A stretch of 64,000 nucleotides of DNA from Actinacidiphila guanduensis (lineage in GTDB: Bacteria; Actinomycetota; Actinomycetes; Streptomycetales; Streptomycetaceae): positions 1-64,000 of the forward strand of contig NZ_FNIE01000014.1 in assembly GCF_900103985.1 (NCBI RefSeq), in the 5' to 3' direction. Positions 27,618 through 36,106 of the stretch are shown one piece after another (position 1 is the first letter of the stretch; each line of letters opens with the position of its first letter). The position numbers were made by a program, and so were the translations under genes. A model generated the notes under the pieces. It saw nothing but the letters and a program-made list of their open reading frames with translations. It did not search any database and had not been told where the DNA came from.

Positions 27618-28097
27618 GCCCCCAGCATCCCACGCACCGCCCTCACGCCCCGACCACCGCACACCCGCCGCGCACGCCGATCGCCTCACCTGCTGCACAC
27701 CCGACGCCCGCAGGGACCGTACGCACCTACGGCCGCGTCCGGCGGTCGGAGTGGCGCGCGGGAACGGTGCGGGCGGGACCGGCGAGTTGGGCGGTCCAGG
27801 GGTCCGGCAGGTCCGGCGGACCACGACCCACGGGCCGGCTCGGGCCTCCGCCCGCCGGTGTACCGACGCGCCCGCGGGCACGCCCGTATGCGGGCAGGTT
27901 CGGCCGATACGGCCCGGGGCCGGCTCGGGTGGCCGCAGGCCGGCGTACTCCTTGCGCTCCGCCGCACCACCACAGCCCCGCCGCACCCGCCGCGCCTGCC
28001 TCACCCCTCCACGCTTCCCGCGCCCCGCTTCCACCCCGCGCCCGCGTCCGGCCCGCCCGCTCGCCGGGGGGAGCGGGAGCTGGTCGTGTCACATGTA
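27618..28097. other. 480-base intergenic region
   Basis: No gene is supported on either strand. It is very GC-rich with shifting open frames. Its left end must carry the promoter of the uracil-DNA glycosylase gene. Confidence 0.4.
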
Positions 28098-28137
28098 TTG
28101 ACGAGCAGATTTGGTAAGTGATTTAGTCACTTACCAA
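28098..28137 (+). promoter_or_regulatory. promoter overlapping a perfect GntR-type operator
   Basis: TTGACG at 28098-28103 matches a -35 element. Downstream lies a perfect 11-bp inverted repeat, TTGGTAAGTGA (28111-28121) and TCACTTACCAA (28127-28137), with TTTAG between. A weak -10 candidate (TTTAGT, 28122-28127) falls within it. This AT-rich island ends 26 bases before the GntR start, so autoregulation is the simple reading. Confidence 0.82.
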
Positions 28138-28163
28138 CCCCGAGCGAGCAGGAGGGCGCGACG

Positions 28164-28871
28164 ATGCGCGAGGCCGAGACACCCGTGGGCGGCAGCGGCG
28201 CCGCGCTCGACCGGCCGGCGAGCCTGTCGGAGCGGCTGGCATCCGGGCTGCTCGACCTCATCACCCGGGACGGACTGCGCCGCGGCGACCCGCTGCCGTC
28301 CGTCAAGGAGCTGGCCGCGCGGTTCTCCGTCACCCCGCCCACCATGCGGGAGGCGCTGCGCCGGCTGCAGGCCACCGACGCGGTGGAGCTGCGGCACGGC
28401 TCGGGCGTGTACGTCGGCAAGGGCGTCCACCGCACCCTGATGCCCAACCCGAACTCCACCGTCACCGACTACGCCGCCCTGGCGCTCGAACTGGTCGAGG
28501 CGCGGCTCGTCATCGAGCCCGGTATTGCCGCACTGGCCGCCGAGCACCGCGACGAGGCCGCCCTCGAACGCCTGGAGCTGGCCCTGGAGACCGCGACCAG
28601 GGCCCCCGACGACCCCCGCCCGCACCTGAACTTCCACCGGGAGCTGGCGATGGCGTCCGGCAACCGCATGCTCTACGAGGTCGTGGACTCCCTCCTGGTG
28701 GTCCGCAACCGCGAGCAGCGCACCCTGCGCCGCATGATCGCCGACCGTCGCCGCGACTACGACGAGCACCGGGCGATCCTGGTCGCCGTCCGCGCGGGCG
28801 ACGCGGCGGCGGCCGAGTCCCTGACCCGCGACCACCTGCGCCAGTTGCGCTACACGGTGGCACCGAACTGA
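28164..28871 (+). CDS. GntR-family (FCD/FadR-type) transcriptional regulator
   Basis: 235 residues with AGGAGG 9 bases before the ATG. The N-terminal winged helix-turn-helix spans residues ~20-90 (PLPSVKELAARFSVTPPTMR, EALRRLQATDAVELRHGSGV). The C-terminal all-alpha FCD ligand domain spans ~110-230; metal- or ligand-binding positions appear as an early E/R set (ELVEARLVIEPGIAA), HLNFHREL and DEHRAILVAVRAGD. A palindrome overlaps its own promoter. The next genes on the same strand are an amidohydrolase and an ABC importer, so it probably responds to their substrate. Confidence 0.9.
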   Translation: MREAETPVGGSGAALDRPASLSERLASGLLDLITRDGLRRGDPLPSVKELAARFSVTPPTMREALRRLQATDAVELRHGSGVYVGKGVHRTLMPNPNSTVTDYAALALELVEARLVIEPGIAALAAEHRDEAALERLELALETATRAPDDPRPHLNFHRELAMASGNRMLYEVVDSLLVVRNREQRTLRRMIADRRRDYDEHRAILVAVRAGDAAAAESLTRDHLRQLRYTVAPN

Positions 28872-29286
28872 CCTGCGAACCGGGCCCGTTCACCGCGAGC
28901 CGGCACCCGCACCCGAATCCGTCCGCGCACCCGCACCTTCATACGTCCACGATTCCGTAGGCCCGTTCCCCGTATCCCCGAGCACCGACCCGCACCCCCG
29001 TACGCACCCGTCGCCCCGAAGCGACAGCTCGACGACCCCAACGGCACGGCGGCGTAACGCCGTTCAGGCCGCGGCCCCAACCTCCGGCCCGCGCACGCCG
29101 TGCACTCCCCCCGCGGCAGCAGCCCGCTGGCACGGCGGCCCCAACGGCCGCCCCGGGCAGGCATGTTCGTTCTGTCCTGCACAGGAGCGCCCGCCGGCAG
29201 CCGGCCCCGAGCCGCCACGACCCGAACCCGCCTTCGCAGCCCTCCGCGGCACGCCGCGCGGGCGCCCTCACCACCCCAGGAAGCAG
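28872..29286. other. 415-base gap between regulator and amidohydrolase operon
   Basis: No supported gene. The sequence is low in complexity with repeated CGCACCC/CCGCACC words. The operator found at 28111-28137 is not repeated here. AGGAAG at 29279-29284 is the ribosome site of the next gene. Confidence 0.45.
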
Positions 29287-30243
29287 ATGACCACCCAGAA
29301 CTCCCCCACCACCGCGCCCCGTTCGCACCGGCTCGGCGAGCTGACCTGGCCGGAGATCCGCGACCGGCTCGCCGTGGCGCCCGTGGCGATCGTTCCGCTG
29401 GGCGCCTGCGAGCAGCACGGTTACGGCATGGCCCAGCGGACCGACACCACGCGGGCCGAGGTCGTCGCCGACATGGTCGCCGAACGCCTGTCGCCCGCCG
29501 TCGTGGTGGCGCCCGCCATCCCGGTCGGCGTCTCCGAGCACCACATGGGCTTCCCCGGCACGCTCACCCTCACCGCCGACACCCTCAGCCGCGTCATCGA
29601 CGAACTGGTCACCGCGCTGTACCGGCACGGCTGGCGGCGGGTGTTCGTGCTCACCGGCCACGGCGGCAACAACGCCGCCGTGGAGGTCAGCGTCGCCCGG
29701 CTGCGCGCCCTGCTGCCCGACCTCCACCTCGCGTGGAGCGGCGTGACACCCGTCGCCTCCGACGTCGCCGCGAAGATCGCCACCAGCCGGGTGCGCGGCC
29801 ACAGTTGCGAGATCGAGACGTCGCAGGCGATGTTCGCCGACCCCTCGCTCGTGCTGCCCGAGCGCCTCACCCGCGGCAGCGCCGCGCTGGAGGACCTGGA
29901 CCCGGCGGGCCGGCTGAGCCGCAGCCACCCCGGCATCCACTTCCCGCAGGCGTACCACGCGTTGAGCGCGACCGGCACCCTCGGCGACGCCACCGCCGCC
30001 ACCGCCGAGAACGGCGCCGCCATCATCACCACCGTCGTGGACCGGATCGCCGCCTTCCTGGAGGGCTTCATCGCCCTCCCCGACCGCGCACCGGCCCCGA
30101 CGGCGCCCCCGTCCCCGTACGCATCCCCGTACGCGTCCTCGGCTGCGTCCCCGTCGTCCCTACCGTCCCCACAACTCCCGTCCCCACAGCCCCCGTCCCC
30201 GCACCCGCACGTGCCCGACGCCCGACCCCTGGAGAACCGATGA
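29287..30243 (+). CDS. creatininase-family amidohydrolase
   Basis: 318 residues. The family holds metal-dependent amidases such as creatinine amidohydrolase and MftE-like peptidases. Metal-site motifs are LGACEQHGYG (Glu and His), QRTDTTRAE (Asp), LTGHGGNNAAVE (His) and SCEIETSQ (Glu), with SEHHMGFPGTLTL in between; the core ends near residue 260. A Pro/Ser-rich tail of ~55 residues (PSPYASPYASS, SPQLPSPQPPSP) is unusual for the family and comes from a degenerate DNA repeat around 30105-30210. The stop overlaps the next start by 4 bases (ATGA). The link to the importer suggests hydrolysis of an imported amide or cyclic amide; the precise substrate is unknown. Confidence 0.87.
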   Translation: MTTQNSPTTAPRSHRLGELTWPEIRDRLAVAPVAIVPLGACEQHGYGMAQRTDTTRAEVVADMVAERLSPAVVVAPAIPVGVSEHHMGFPGTLTLTADTLSRVIDELVTALYRHGWRRVFVLTGHGGNNAAVEVSVARLRALLPDLHLAWSGVTPVASDVAAKIATSRVRGHSCEIETSQAMFADPSLVLPERLTRGSAALEDLDPAGRLSRSHPGIHFPQAYHALSATGTLGDATAATAENGAAIITTVVDRIAAFLEGFIALPDRAPAPTAPPSPYASPYASSAASPSSLPSPQLPSPQPPSPHPHVPDARPLENR

Positions 30244-31100
30244 TCCCGGCCAGCACCACCCGCCGCGCCGCCCTCGCCGGCGCCGCGTGCCTCGTCCTGC
30301 TCCCGCTCTCCGCCTGCGGCGGCTCCGGCTCGTCCGCCGGCTCCACCACCTACGGCACCCTCAGCTCGGGCACCGTCAAGTTCGCCTACCGGGCCGACGA
30401 CAAGCCCGTGTCCTTCGTCCAGGACGGCAAGCCGGCCGGCTTCATGGTGGACCTGACCACGGCGATGGCCGCCAAGCTGCACCTGAAGGCGACCTACGTC
30501 TCCACGAACTTCAACAGCATGGTCCCCGACGTGCGCAACCACATGTTCGACGCCGCCGCCTTCGGCACCCTCGTCACGCCCGCCCGCGCCGGGCAGACCG
30601 CCTTCACCACGGCCGTCAACTACAGCCAGGCACAGGTGCTCTCGCGCAAGAAGTCGGCCATCGCCGCCGTCGCGGACTGCAACGGCAAGACGATCGCCGT
30701 CACGCAGGGCAGCGAACTCATCGCGCTGGTGCAGAAGATCGCACCGAAGGTGACGGTACGTCAGTTCCCGAACGTCGCCGCCAGCGCCAACGCCCTCGTC
30801 GCCGGCCAGGTCGACGGCCTGCTCACCGGCGTGACCACCACGCAGAACCTGCTGGCGCAGCACAAGGACTTCACCGCCTCCCCGCCGGTCACCAGCGGCA
30901 TGAGCGCCTTCCCCGTCGCCAAGGACCGGCCCAAGCTGCTCAAGGCGCTCAACTCCGCGCTCGCACAGGTCATCGCGGACGGCACCTACACCCGGCTGTT
31001 CGCCAAGTGGAACCCGCCCGGCACCACGATCCCCGCCAAGCTGCTCAGCGACTACCCGGGCATGCGGCAGGTCCCCGGGGCCTCCGCCGCCGCGTCCTGA
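30240..31100 (+). CDS. ABC transporter solute-binding lipoprotein (family 3)
   Basis: 286 residues. The lipobox LPLSAC (Cys ~24) follows a Tat-like basic start (TTRRAALAGAACLVLLPLSAC). The mature part is a family-3 periplasmic-binding fold: GTVKFAYRADDKPVSFVQDG, GFMVDLTTAMAAKLHL, AAFGTLVTPARAGQTAF, GKTIAVTQGSELIALVQKI and a C-terminal PGTTIPAKLLSDYPG. This family carries amino acids and related small polar molecules. It is translationally coupled to the amidohydrolase upstream (4-base overlap) and followed by the permease 13 bases downstream. Confidence 0.9.
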   Translation: MIPASTTRRAALAGAACLVLLPLSACGGSGSSAGSTTYGTLSSGTVKFAYRADDKPVSFVQDGKPAGFMVDLTTAMAAKLHLKATYVSTNFNSMVPDVRNHMFDAAAFGTLVTPARAGQTAFTTAVNYSQAQVLSRKKSAIAAVADCNGKTIAVTQGSELIALVQKIAPKVTVRQFPNVAASANALVAGQVDGLLTGVTTTQNLLAQHKDFTASPPVTSGMSAFPVAKDRPKLLKALNSALAQVIADGTYTRLFAKWNPPGTTIPAKLLSDYPGMRQVPGASAAAS

Positions 31101-31113
31101 ACGGCGGCGCGCC

Positions 31114-31866
31114 ATGAACGGACTGCACCGCGTCCGGGACACCTTCTTCAACGGCCATCTGCTCGCCGAGGTCTTCCCCTCCCTGCTGCGCACCGGACTG
31201 CTCAACACCCTCGTGCTCGCTCTGCTCGCCAGCGCCATCGGCCTGGTCGCCGGCATCCTGCTGGCCTCCGGATTGATGTCGCGCCGCCTGGTGGTGCGCG
31301 TCCCGTGCCGGACCTACGTCGACATCCTGCGCGGCCTGCCCCACATCCTGAGCATCTACCTGATCGGCCAGGGCCTGCCGCTGGCCGGCCTGAACGTCTT
31401 CGGCACCTGGACCTACGGCTACGCGGCCCTGGCCATCGGCCTGACCGAGGGCTCCTACATGGCGGAGATCTTCCGTTCGGGCTTCCAGAGCGTGGACCCC
31501 GGCATCGTGGAGGCCGCCCGCTCGCTGGGCATGTCGCACGGCAAGGCGATGCGGCTGGTCGTGGTGCCGGTCGGCTTCCGGCGGGTGCTGCCCGCGCTGA
31601 CCGGGCAGTTCATCCTCGTCATCAAGAGCACGGCCCTGGTCTACCTGCTCGGCCTGGTCACCGGGCAGCGCGAGATGTTCGCCATCGCCCAGGACGCCTC
31701 CGCCAACGACGCCTCGCTCACCCCGCTGGTCGCGGCCGGCGTGCTGTACCTGGCGATCACGGTGCCGCTCACCTACGCCGTCAACGCCTGGGACCGCCGG
31801 CTGCGCGACGGCCGCAGGGCCCGCCCGGCCACCGAACCCGTACCGCAGCAGGAGGCGCTGGTATGA
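31114..31866 (+). CDS. ABC transporter permease (polar amino-acid type, HisM/GlnP-like)
   Basis: 250 residues, about five transmembrane helices. It has an N-terminal motif typical of this family (LLRTGLLNTLVLALLASAIG) and the cytoplasmic EAA loop EAARSLGMSHGKAMRLVVVP, which docks to the ATPase. YVDILRGLPHILSIYLIGQG matches the conserved RGTP-like segment. It forms the channel of the importer with the adjacent lipoprotein and ATPase. The stop overlaps the ATPase start by 4 bases. Confidence 0.92.
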   Translation: MNGLHRVRDTFFNGHLLAEVFPSLLRTGLLNTLVLALLASAIGLVAGILLASGLMSRRLVVRVPCRTYVDILRGLPHILSIYLIGQGLPLAGLNVFGTWTYGYAALAIGLTEGSYMAEIFRSGFQSVDPGIVEAARSLGMSHGKAMRLVVVPVGFRRVLPALTGQFILVIKSTALVYLLGLVTGQREMFAIAQDASANDASLTPLVAAGVLYLAITVPLTYAVNAWDRRLRDGRRARPATEPVPQQEALV

Positions 31867-32657
31867 GCACGTCCGGTTCGCCGGCCAAGTCCGCGGCCCC
31901 GCCGGCCCCCGAGGCGGGCCACCGCTCGCCGACCGCCGTCCGCTTCGAGGACGTCCGCAAGAGCTACGGCGCCACGCCCGTGCTGCGCGGCGTCGGCCTG
32001 GAGGTCGCCGGCGGCACCACGACCTGCGTCATCGGCCCGTCCGGGTCGGGGAAGTCCACGCTGCTGCGGTGCGCCAACCTGCTGGAGGTCCCCGACAGCG
32101 GCCGCGTCCTCATCGGCGGCGAGGCGATCACCGCGCCCGGTGCCGACGTGGACCGCATCCGCACCCGCGTCGGCATGGTCTTCCAGCGCTTCCACCTCTT
32201 CCCGCACCACACCGTGCTGGACAACGTGACACTCGCCCTGCGGCAAGTGCTCGGCACACCACGGGAGAAGGCGGTGGAGATCGCCCGGAGCCGGCTCGCC
32301 GAGGTGGGGCTGACCGGTGTCGAGGACCGCCGCCCGCACCAGTTGTCCGGCGGGCAGCAGCAACGGGTCGCCATCGCCCGCTCGCTGGCCATGGACCCCG
32401 AGGTGATGCTCTTCGACGAGGCCACCTCCGCGCTCGACCCCGAACTGGTCAAGGGCGTCCTCGCGGTGATGCGCGACCTCGCCGGGCGCGGCATGACCAT
32501 GCTGGTCGTCACCCACGAGATGCGGTTCGCCCGCGAAGTCGCCCACCAGGTCGCCTTCCTGGACGGGGGCCGGCTGCTGGAGACCGCGCCGCCGGAGCAG
32601 TTCTTCGACGCACCACGCAGCGAGCGGCTGCGGGGGTTCCTCGACCAGGTGCTGTGA
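31863..32657 (+). CDS. ABC transporter ATP-binding protein (polar amino-acid type)
   Basis: 264 residues. Walker A GPSGSGKST, Q-loop FQRFHLFPHHT, signature LSGGQQQRVAIARSLA, Walker B VMLFDEATSALDPE and switch His in VVTHEMRF are all intact. The closest group is GlnQ/HisP. A polar ~25-residue N-terminal extension precedes the core. It is the last gene of the coupled amidohydrolase-importer operon. Confidence 0.95.
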   Translation: MSTSGSPAKSAAPPAPEAGHRSPTAVRFEDVRKSYGATPVLRGVGLEVAGGTTTCVIGPSGSGKSTLLRCANLLEVPDSGRVLIGGEAITAPGADVDRIRTRVGMVFQRFHLFPHHTVLDNVTLALRQVLGTPREKAVEIARSRLAEVGLTGVEDRRPHQLSGGQQQRVAIARSLAMDPEVMLFDEATSALDPELVKGVLAVMRDLAGRGMTMLVVTHEMRFAREVAHQVAFLDGGRLLETAPPEQFFDAPRSERLRGFLDQVL

Positions 32658-32859
32658 GCCCCACGCTTCGGACGCGCTGCGCCGAGCAGGCCTACCTCCC
32701 TCCGCGCGGCCGTGACCGCCTCGCCGGACACCGCGGCGAACCCGCCACGCCCGCGCGGACTTCACCGTACGGACGCCGAACCCCCTTGTGCCGAGCCGCG
32801 CTTGACGTCCTCGCCGCTCCGACGCCCCACCACTTCACCCTTCCCGAGGAGGCAACGCC

Positions 32860-33861
32860 ATGCCCCGAACCCCCCGCCGCCGCAGACTACGCGCGGCCGG
32901 TGCCGCCCTGCTCGCCGCGGCGGCCGCGACCGCCACCGCCCTCACCTCGGCGGGCACGGCCACCGCCGCCGCGCCCGCCCCGTCCGGGGTCGTGGACCGC
33001 GCGATCCCCACCACCGGCTGCGGCCTGCCCCCCTTCGCCGCCCCCGGCAGCACCACCCCGCAGACCCTCACCACCGGCGGCACCACCCGCAGTTACGTCC
33101 TCCACCTGCCCGACGGCTACCGGCCGCTGCACCCCTACCAACTCGTCCTCACCTTCCACGGCCGCGGCAAGTCCGGCGCCGACCAGGCGCAAACCACCGC
33201 CGTCGCCGACCGCGACACCATCGCCGTCTACCCGCAGGGCCTGCCGGGCACCGGCACCAAGGGCGAGGCGGCCTGGCCCGGCGCTCCGTACAGCACGCCC
33301 GCCATGGACAACGACCCACTGTTCGTCAGCGACCTGATCACGCACCTGCAGCGCACCTTGTGCGTCGACCCGAACCGGGTGATGCTCGCCGGCAAGTCCA
33401 ACGGCGGGGCCTTCGCCGCGCTGCTGGCCTGCACGATGTCGCGCCGGATCGCCGCCCTCACCGTCGTCTCCGGAGCCCTGTACGGCCAGCACGGCTGCTC
33501 CCCCGCACGGGCCGTCCCGGTCCTGGACTTCCACGGCACCGGCGACACCACCATCCCCTACGCCGGCGACCCGGCCCGGGACCTGCCCGCGATTCCCGAT
33601 TGGACGGCCCAGTGGGCCGCGCAGGACGGCTGCACGGCCGGTCCGCGGACGTTCTTCCAGCAGGACGACGTCACCGCCGAGCGCTGGACCGGCTGCCGCG
33701 ACCGGGCCGAGGTGGAGCACTACCGGATCGACGGCGGCGGCCACGTGTGGCCCGGCAGCACCACCGACGGCGCCACCCAGACAGTCAGCGCCACCGCCCT
33801 GATGACCGCCTTCGTCCACCAGCACCCGCTCACCGGCCGGTACCTTGCCCCGGCACTGTGA
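32860..33861 (+). CDS. secreted esterase, LpqC/PHB-depolymerase-like (CE1-type alpha/beta hydrolase)
   Basis: 333 residues; the ATG follows GAGGAGG. The signal peptide has an RRRRLR n-region and a hydrophobic core ending ATAAA. The catalytic triad is readable as Ser in AGKSNGGAFA (GxSxG), Asp in HGTGDTTIPY and His in GGGHVWPGS. Oxyanion-site TFHGRGKSG precedes. Cysteines at CGLPPF, LCVDPN, ACTMS, GCSP, GCTA and GCRD could form disulfides. The family includes feruloyl/acetyl-xylan esterases and polyhydroxybutyrate depolymerases; the exact substrate cannot be set. It is separated from the importer operon by 202 bases and probably independent. Confidence 0.87.
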   Translation: MPRTPRRRRLRAAGAALLAAAAATATALTSAGTATAAAPAPSGVVDRAIPTTGCGLPPFAAPGSTTPQTLTTGGTTRSYVLHLPDGYRPLHPYQLVLTFHGRGKSGADQAQTTAVADRDTIAVYPQGLPGTGTKGEAAWPGAPYSTPAMDNDPLFVSDLITHLQRTLCVDPNRVMLAGKSNGGAFAALLACTMSRRIAALTVVSGALYGQHGCSPARAVPVLDFHGTGDTTIPYAGDPARDLPAIPDWTAQWAAQDGCTAGPRTFFQQDDVTAERWTGCRDRAEVEHYRIDGGGHVWPGSTTDGATQTVSATALMTAFVHQHPLTGRYLAPAL

Positions 33862-34101
33862 CCCCTGCAGCCCCCGCGCCGGGGACGGCGGACCGAACCG
33901 CCCTCCCCGGCGGGGGGGTTGCCCGCCGTCCGGACGGCCGCCCGACCGCAAGCGCCCGCGAACCCCGTACCGATCGGGGGTGCTGCGTGAACTCCCCTTG
34001 CTGGCACGGCGTCTCCGCCGACCCCTTACGGCGTGCCCGCCGGCTCGCGGCGGTTCAGCTTGTTGTTTAACCTGCGGGGCTGAGAGGGCAGCCGGGGTGA
34101 T

Positions 34102-34356
34102 TCACCGCGTTGGTTTCACGAGATGTCCCAAGGCGACAAGCCCAACGCCAATGGCGAGGAGTGACGGCGAATAGGTGCTCCAGCTGACCACCATGAGGAG
34201 GGCACCCGCTCCCCAGAGCCTGGGCTGTCGGACATATCGCTGAAGCCGCCGACCCGGCATGCGGCCGAGTAGCAGGGCGTGCACTCCGATGACGGTCCAG
34301 GCAAGGGTCAGCGTGACCAGCACGAACCCAATTGCCAAGACCGATGCGCCGAACAT
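34102..34356 (-). CDS. small membrane protein of unknown function
   Basis: 84 residues from the ATG at 34356, with AGGGGG upstream. Two or three hydrophobic segments are seen (SVLAIGFVLVTLTLAWTVIG, LWGAGALLMVVSW, LLAIGVGLVALGHLV) with basic loops (GRMPGRRLQRYVRQPR). The family is not recognised. GC content is a little below that of the neighbours. It lies just outside the left end of the insertion sequence; whether the insertion cut a longer locus is unclear. Confidence 0.55.
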   Translation of the reverse strand: MFGASVLAIGFVLVTLTLAWTVIGVHALLLGRMPGRRLQRYVRQPRLWGAGALLMVVSWSTYSPSLLAIGVGLVALGHLVKPTR

Positions 34357-34494
34357 GATCAGGCCCCCTGTGGTGTGGTGGGTCCCATCCAATCCGAGGA
34401 CGTCGGGTGTGTCAGAGTCGGGGCGGCTCTTTCGTGGCTCGAACGCCGTGGTGCCCAACTGGTCACCGGGGGCGGCGCCGGCAACCCCTCGAAT

Positions 34495-35970
34495 TCAACC
34501 AGTTCGTCGGGGTTTGGTGCCGATCTTGTGGTGGGCTGGTCGCTGGTATGCCTCGCCGGTGGCAAGGATTCTTCCCACGTCGTGGCGGGTTGCCGGTCTC
34601 CGGTTCTTCGAGCCAGGCGGGCGTCCAGGGCCGGGCGTGGTGGGTTTCGGCGCACCGGCCGGAGAACCCGTCGTCGTGCGGAGGTTCCGGAACCCGCGCC
34701 GGACGCGGGCCGGGGTGAGCTTGTGCGGGCGCGCCGGCTTCTCCCAGGGCCGGCGCAGATCGGTGGCGAGGGGGCGGGCGAGACGGAGCTGGGTGTGGGC
34801 CGCGATGATCAGCCAGGTCCAGCGGTCGGCGGCGGCCGAGTCGCGCAGGCGGGGCCGGGTCCAGCCGAGGGTCTGTTTGAGCATGCGGAAGGTGTGCTCG
34901 ATGTCGAACCTGCGCAGGAACGCCTGCCAGCAGCGGTCGACGTCGGCCGGGGTGGCGCCGGTGCGCGACCACCACAGCCAGACCGGCTTGTTGACCCCGC
35001 CGGACGGCAGGTGCTCGACGGTCAGGCGGATGACGGTTCCCTCGATGAGTGGCAGCGGGCCGTCGTGGCGGAGCCAGGCGGCCCGCTGGGTCAGCCTGGG
35101 GTGCAGGCGGTCCCAGGCCCGCGCCGTGGCCTTGCCGTAGAGGCGAGTGTCGGTGACGGTGGCGGCTTGTTCCTCGCCCCAGGTGGCGGGGTCGCCGAAG
35201 ACGAACTCCCCGCCGTGCTTGGGCAGTCGTCCGCCCTTGGGGTGGGCCAGGAAGAACTCTTCCCGCGAGGGTGCCGGGCGGCGCATCACCCGGTCCGACC
35301 GCGTCCGGCCAAGGATCTCGACCGGCAGGCCGGACAGCAGGTGGGCGATGCGCGGGGCCTCGTATCCGGCGTCGACCACGATCAGGATGTCCGGATCGCC
35401 CTCGGCCCACTGGCCCGCCGCGACGAGCCGTTCGACCACCTCGCGGACCTGGGCGGCGGTGACCGCGGCGAGGTCGGCGCCGGGGGTGAGCCGGATGGCG
35501 TCAAGGAGCGCGGTCCAGGAAGTGCGGCCGGTCTCCAGGGCGACAATGACCGAGTACGGCCAGCCGGGCATCATCTGGTGCTTGGCGTTGCCCCGGCCGT
35601 AGGTGTGGCAGAACGAGCGATCCGGTACCGCGCCGGCATCGGGCCGCAGCCACGGCGAGATATCCACGGCCAGGACCAGTCGCCCATCGGCTGCCCGGGG
35701 CAGCGGCACCCCGACCAGTGCCCGCCGCAGCCGGGCGACATCGAGCCCGCCGCGGTTCAGGCCGGCGTAGAGGGAACCGTGACCCCGGCGGTGCTCGGGC
35801 GCCAGGGCGAGGCCGACAAGCGACCGCACCTGTCCGTCGGTGCACAGCACCGCGTCGGTCAGCTCGAACAGCGCGTCGGCGCGGGCGGTCAGGCAGTCGT
35901 AGAAGTCGGTTCGGAACCGGGACAACACGGCCAGGGACTCGACGCGTCCAGCGTCGTGCAGCAGACTCAC
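34495..35970 (-). CDS. DDE transposase, NF041680-like family
   Basis: 491 residues from the GTG at 35970 (SLLHDAGRVESLAVLSRF); an ATG at 36054 would add 28 residues but would cover a large hairpin. The sequence has the IS4/IS701-like RNase-H layout: first Asp region GRLVLAVDISPWLRPDA, second DILIVVDAGYEAPRIA and a distal acidic region FDIEHTFRMLKQTLGWTRPR, in which the Glu of the Y/F-DIExxFR motif is present. The C-terminal tail is basic and Pro-rich and probably binds DNA. No stop or frameshift is seen, so the gene could be active. The family name is from memory of a common streptomycete group. Confidence 0.85.
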   Translation of the reverse strand: MSLLHDAGRVESLAVLSRFRTDFYDCLTARADALFELTDAVLCTDGQVRSLVGLALAPEHRRGHGSLYAGLNRGGLDVARLRRALVGVPLPRAADGRLVLAVDISPWLRPDAGAVPDRSFCHTYGRGNAKHQMMPGWPYSVIVALETGRTSWTALLDAIRLTPGADLAAVTAAQVREVVERLVAAGQWAEGDPDILIVVDAGYEAPRIAHLLSGLPVEILGRTRSDRVMRRPAPSREEFFLAHPKGGRLPKHGGEFVFGDPATWGEEQAATVTDTRLYGKATARAWDRLHPRLTQRAAWLRHDGPLPLIEGTVIRLTVEHLPSGGVNKPVWLWWSRTGATPADVDRCWQAFLRRFDIEHTFRMLKQTLGWTRPRLRDSAAADRWTWLIIAAHTQLRLARPLATDLRRPWEKPARPHKLTPARVRRGFRNLRTTTGSPAGAPKPTTPGPGRPPGSKNRRPATRHDVGRILATGEAYQRPAHHKIGTKPRRTG

Positions 35971-35974
35971 CCTC

Positions 35975-36031
35975 GCGGCCTTGGCATGATCAACAGCGTC
36001 TCGACAACGCACATGATCACACCAAGGCCGC
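35975..36031. repeat. 18-bp imperfect inverted repeat at the transposase start
   Basis: GCGGCCTTGGCATGATCA (35975-35992) and TGATCACACCAAGGCCGC (36014-36031) match at 16 of 18 positions in inverted orientation, with a 21-base spacer. It begins 5 bases upstream of the GTG start. In RNA it could hide the ribosome site; in DNA it could be a subterminal transposase site. Confidence 0.75.
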
Positions 36032-36106
36032 ACTGCTGTCGCATCAACCCTCACAGGTCAGCGGGTACTCAACTCGCTGAACGGACACAGTCGTTAAAGA
36101 ACAAGT

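Larger units (their letters stand above)
34494..36081 (-). mobile_element. insertion sequence carrying an NF041680-type DDE transposase
   Basis: One transposase gene fills the element. Candidate imperfect terminal inverted repeats are TTCAACCAGTT at 34494-34504, which includes the transposase stop codon, and AACTCGCTGAA at 36071-36081 (9 of 11 matching when inverted). No target-site duplication could be confirmed, so the ends are provisional by tens of bases. The element lies between a small membrane gene and the 3' end of a DHA2 exporter that looks full-length. Confidence 0.55.

Noticed and set aside
30160..30240. Short tandem repeats as a regulatory minisatellite
   Set aside because: They lie inside the amidohydrolase frame and are explained as its Pro/Ser tail.
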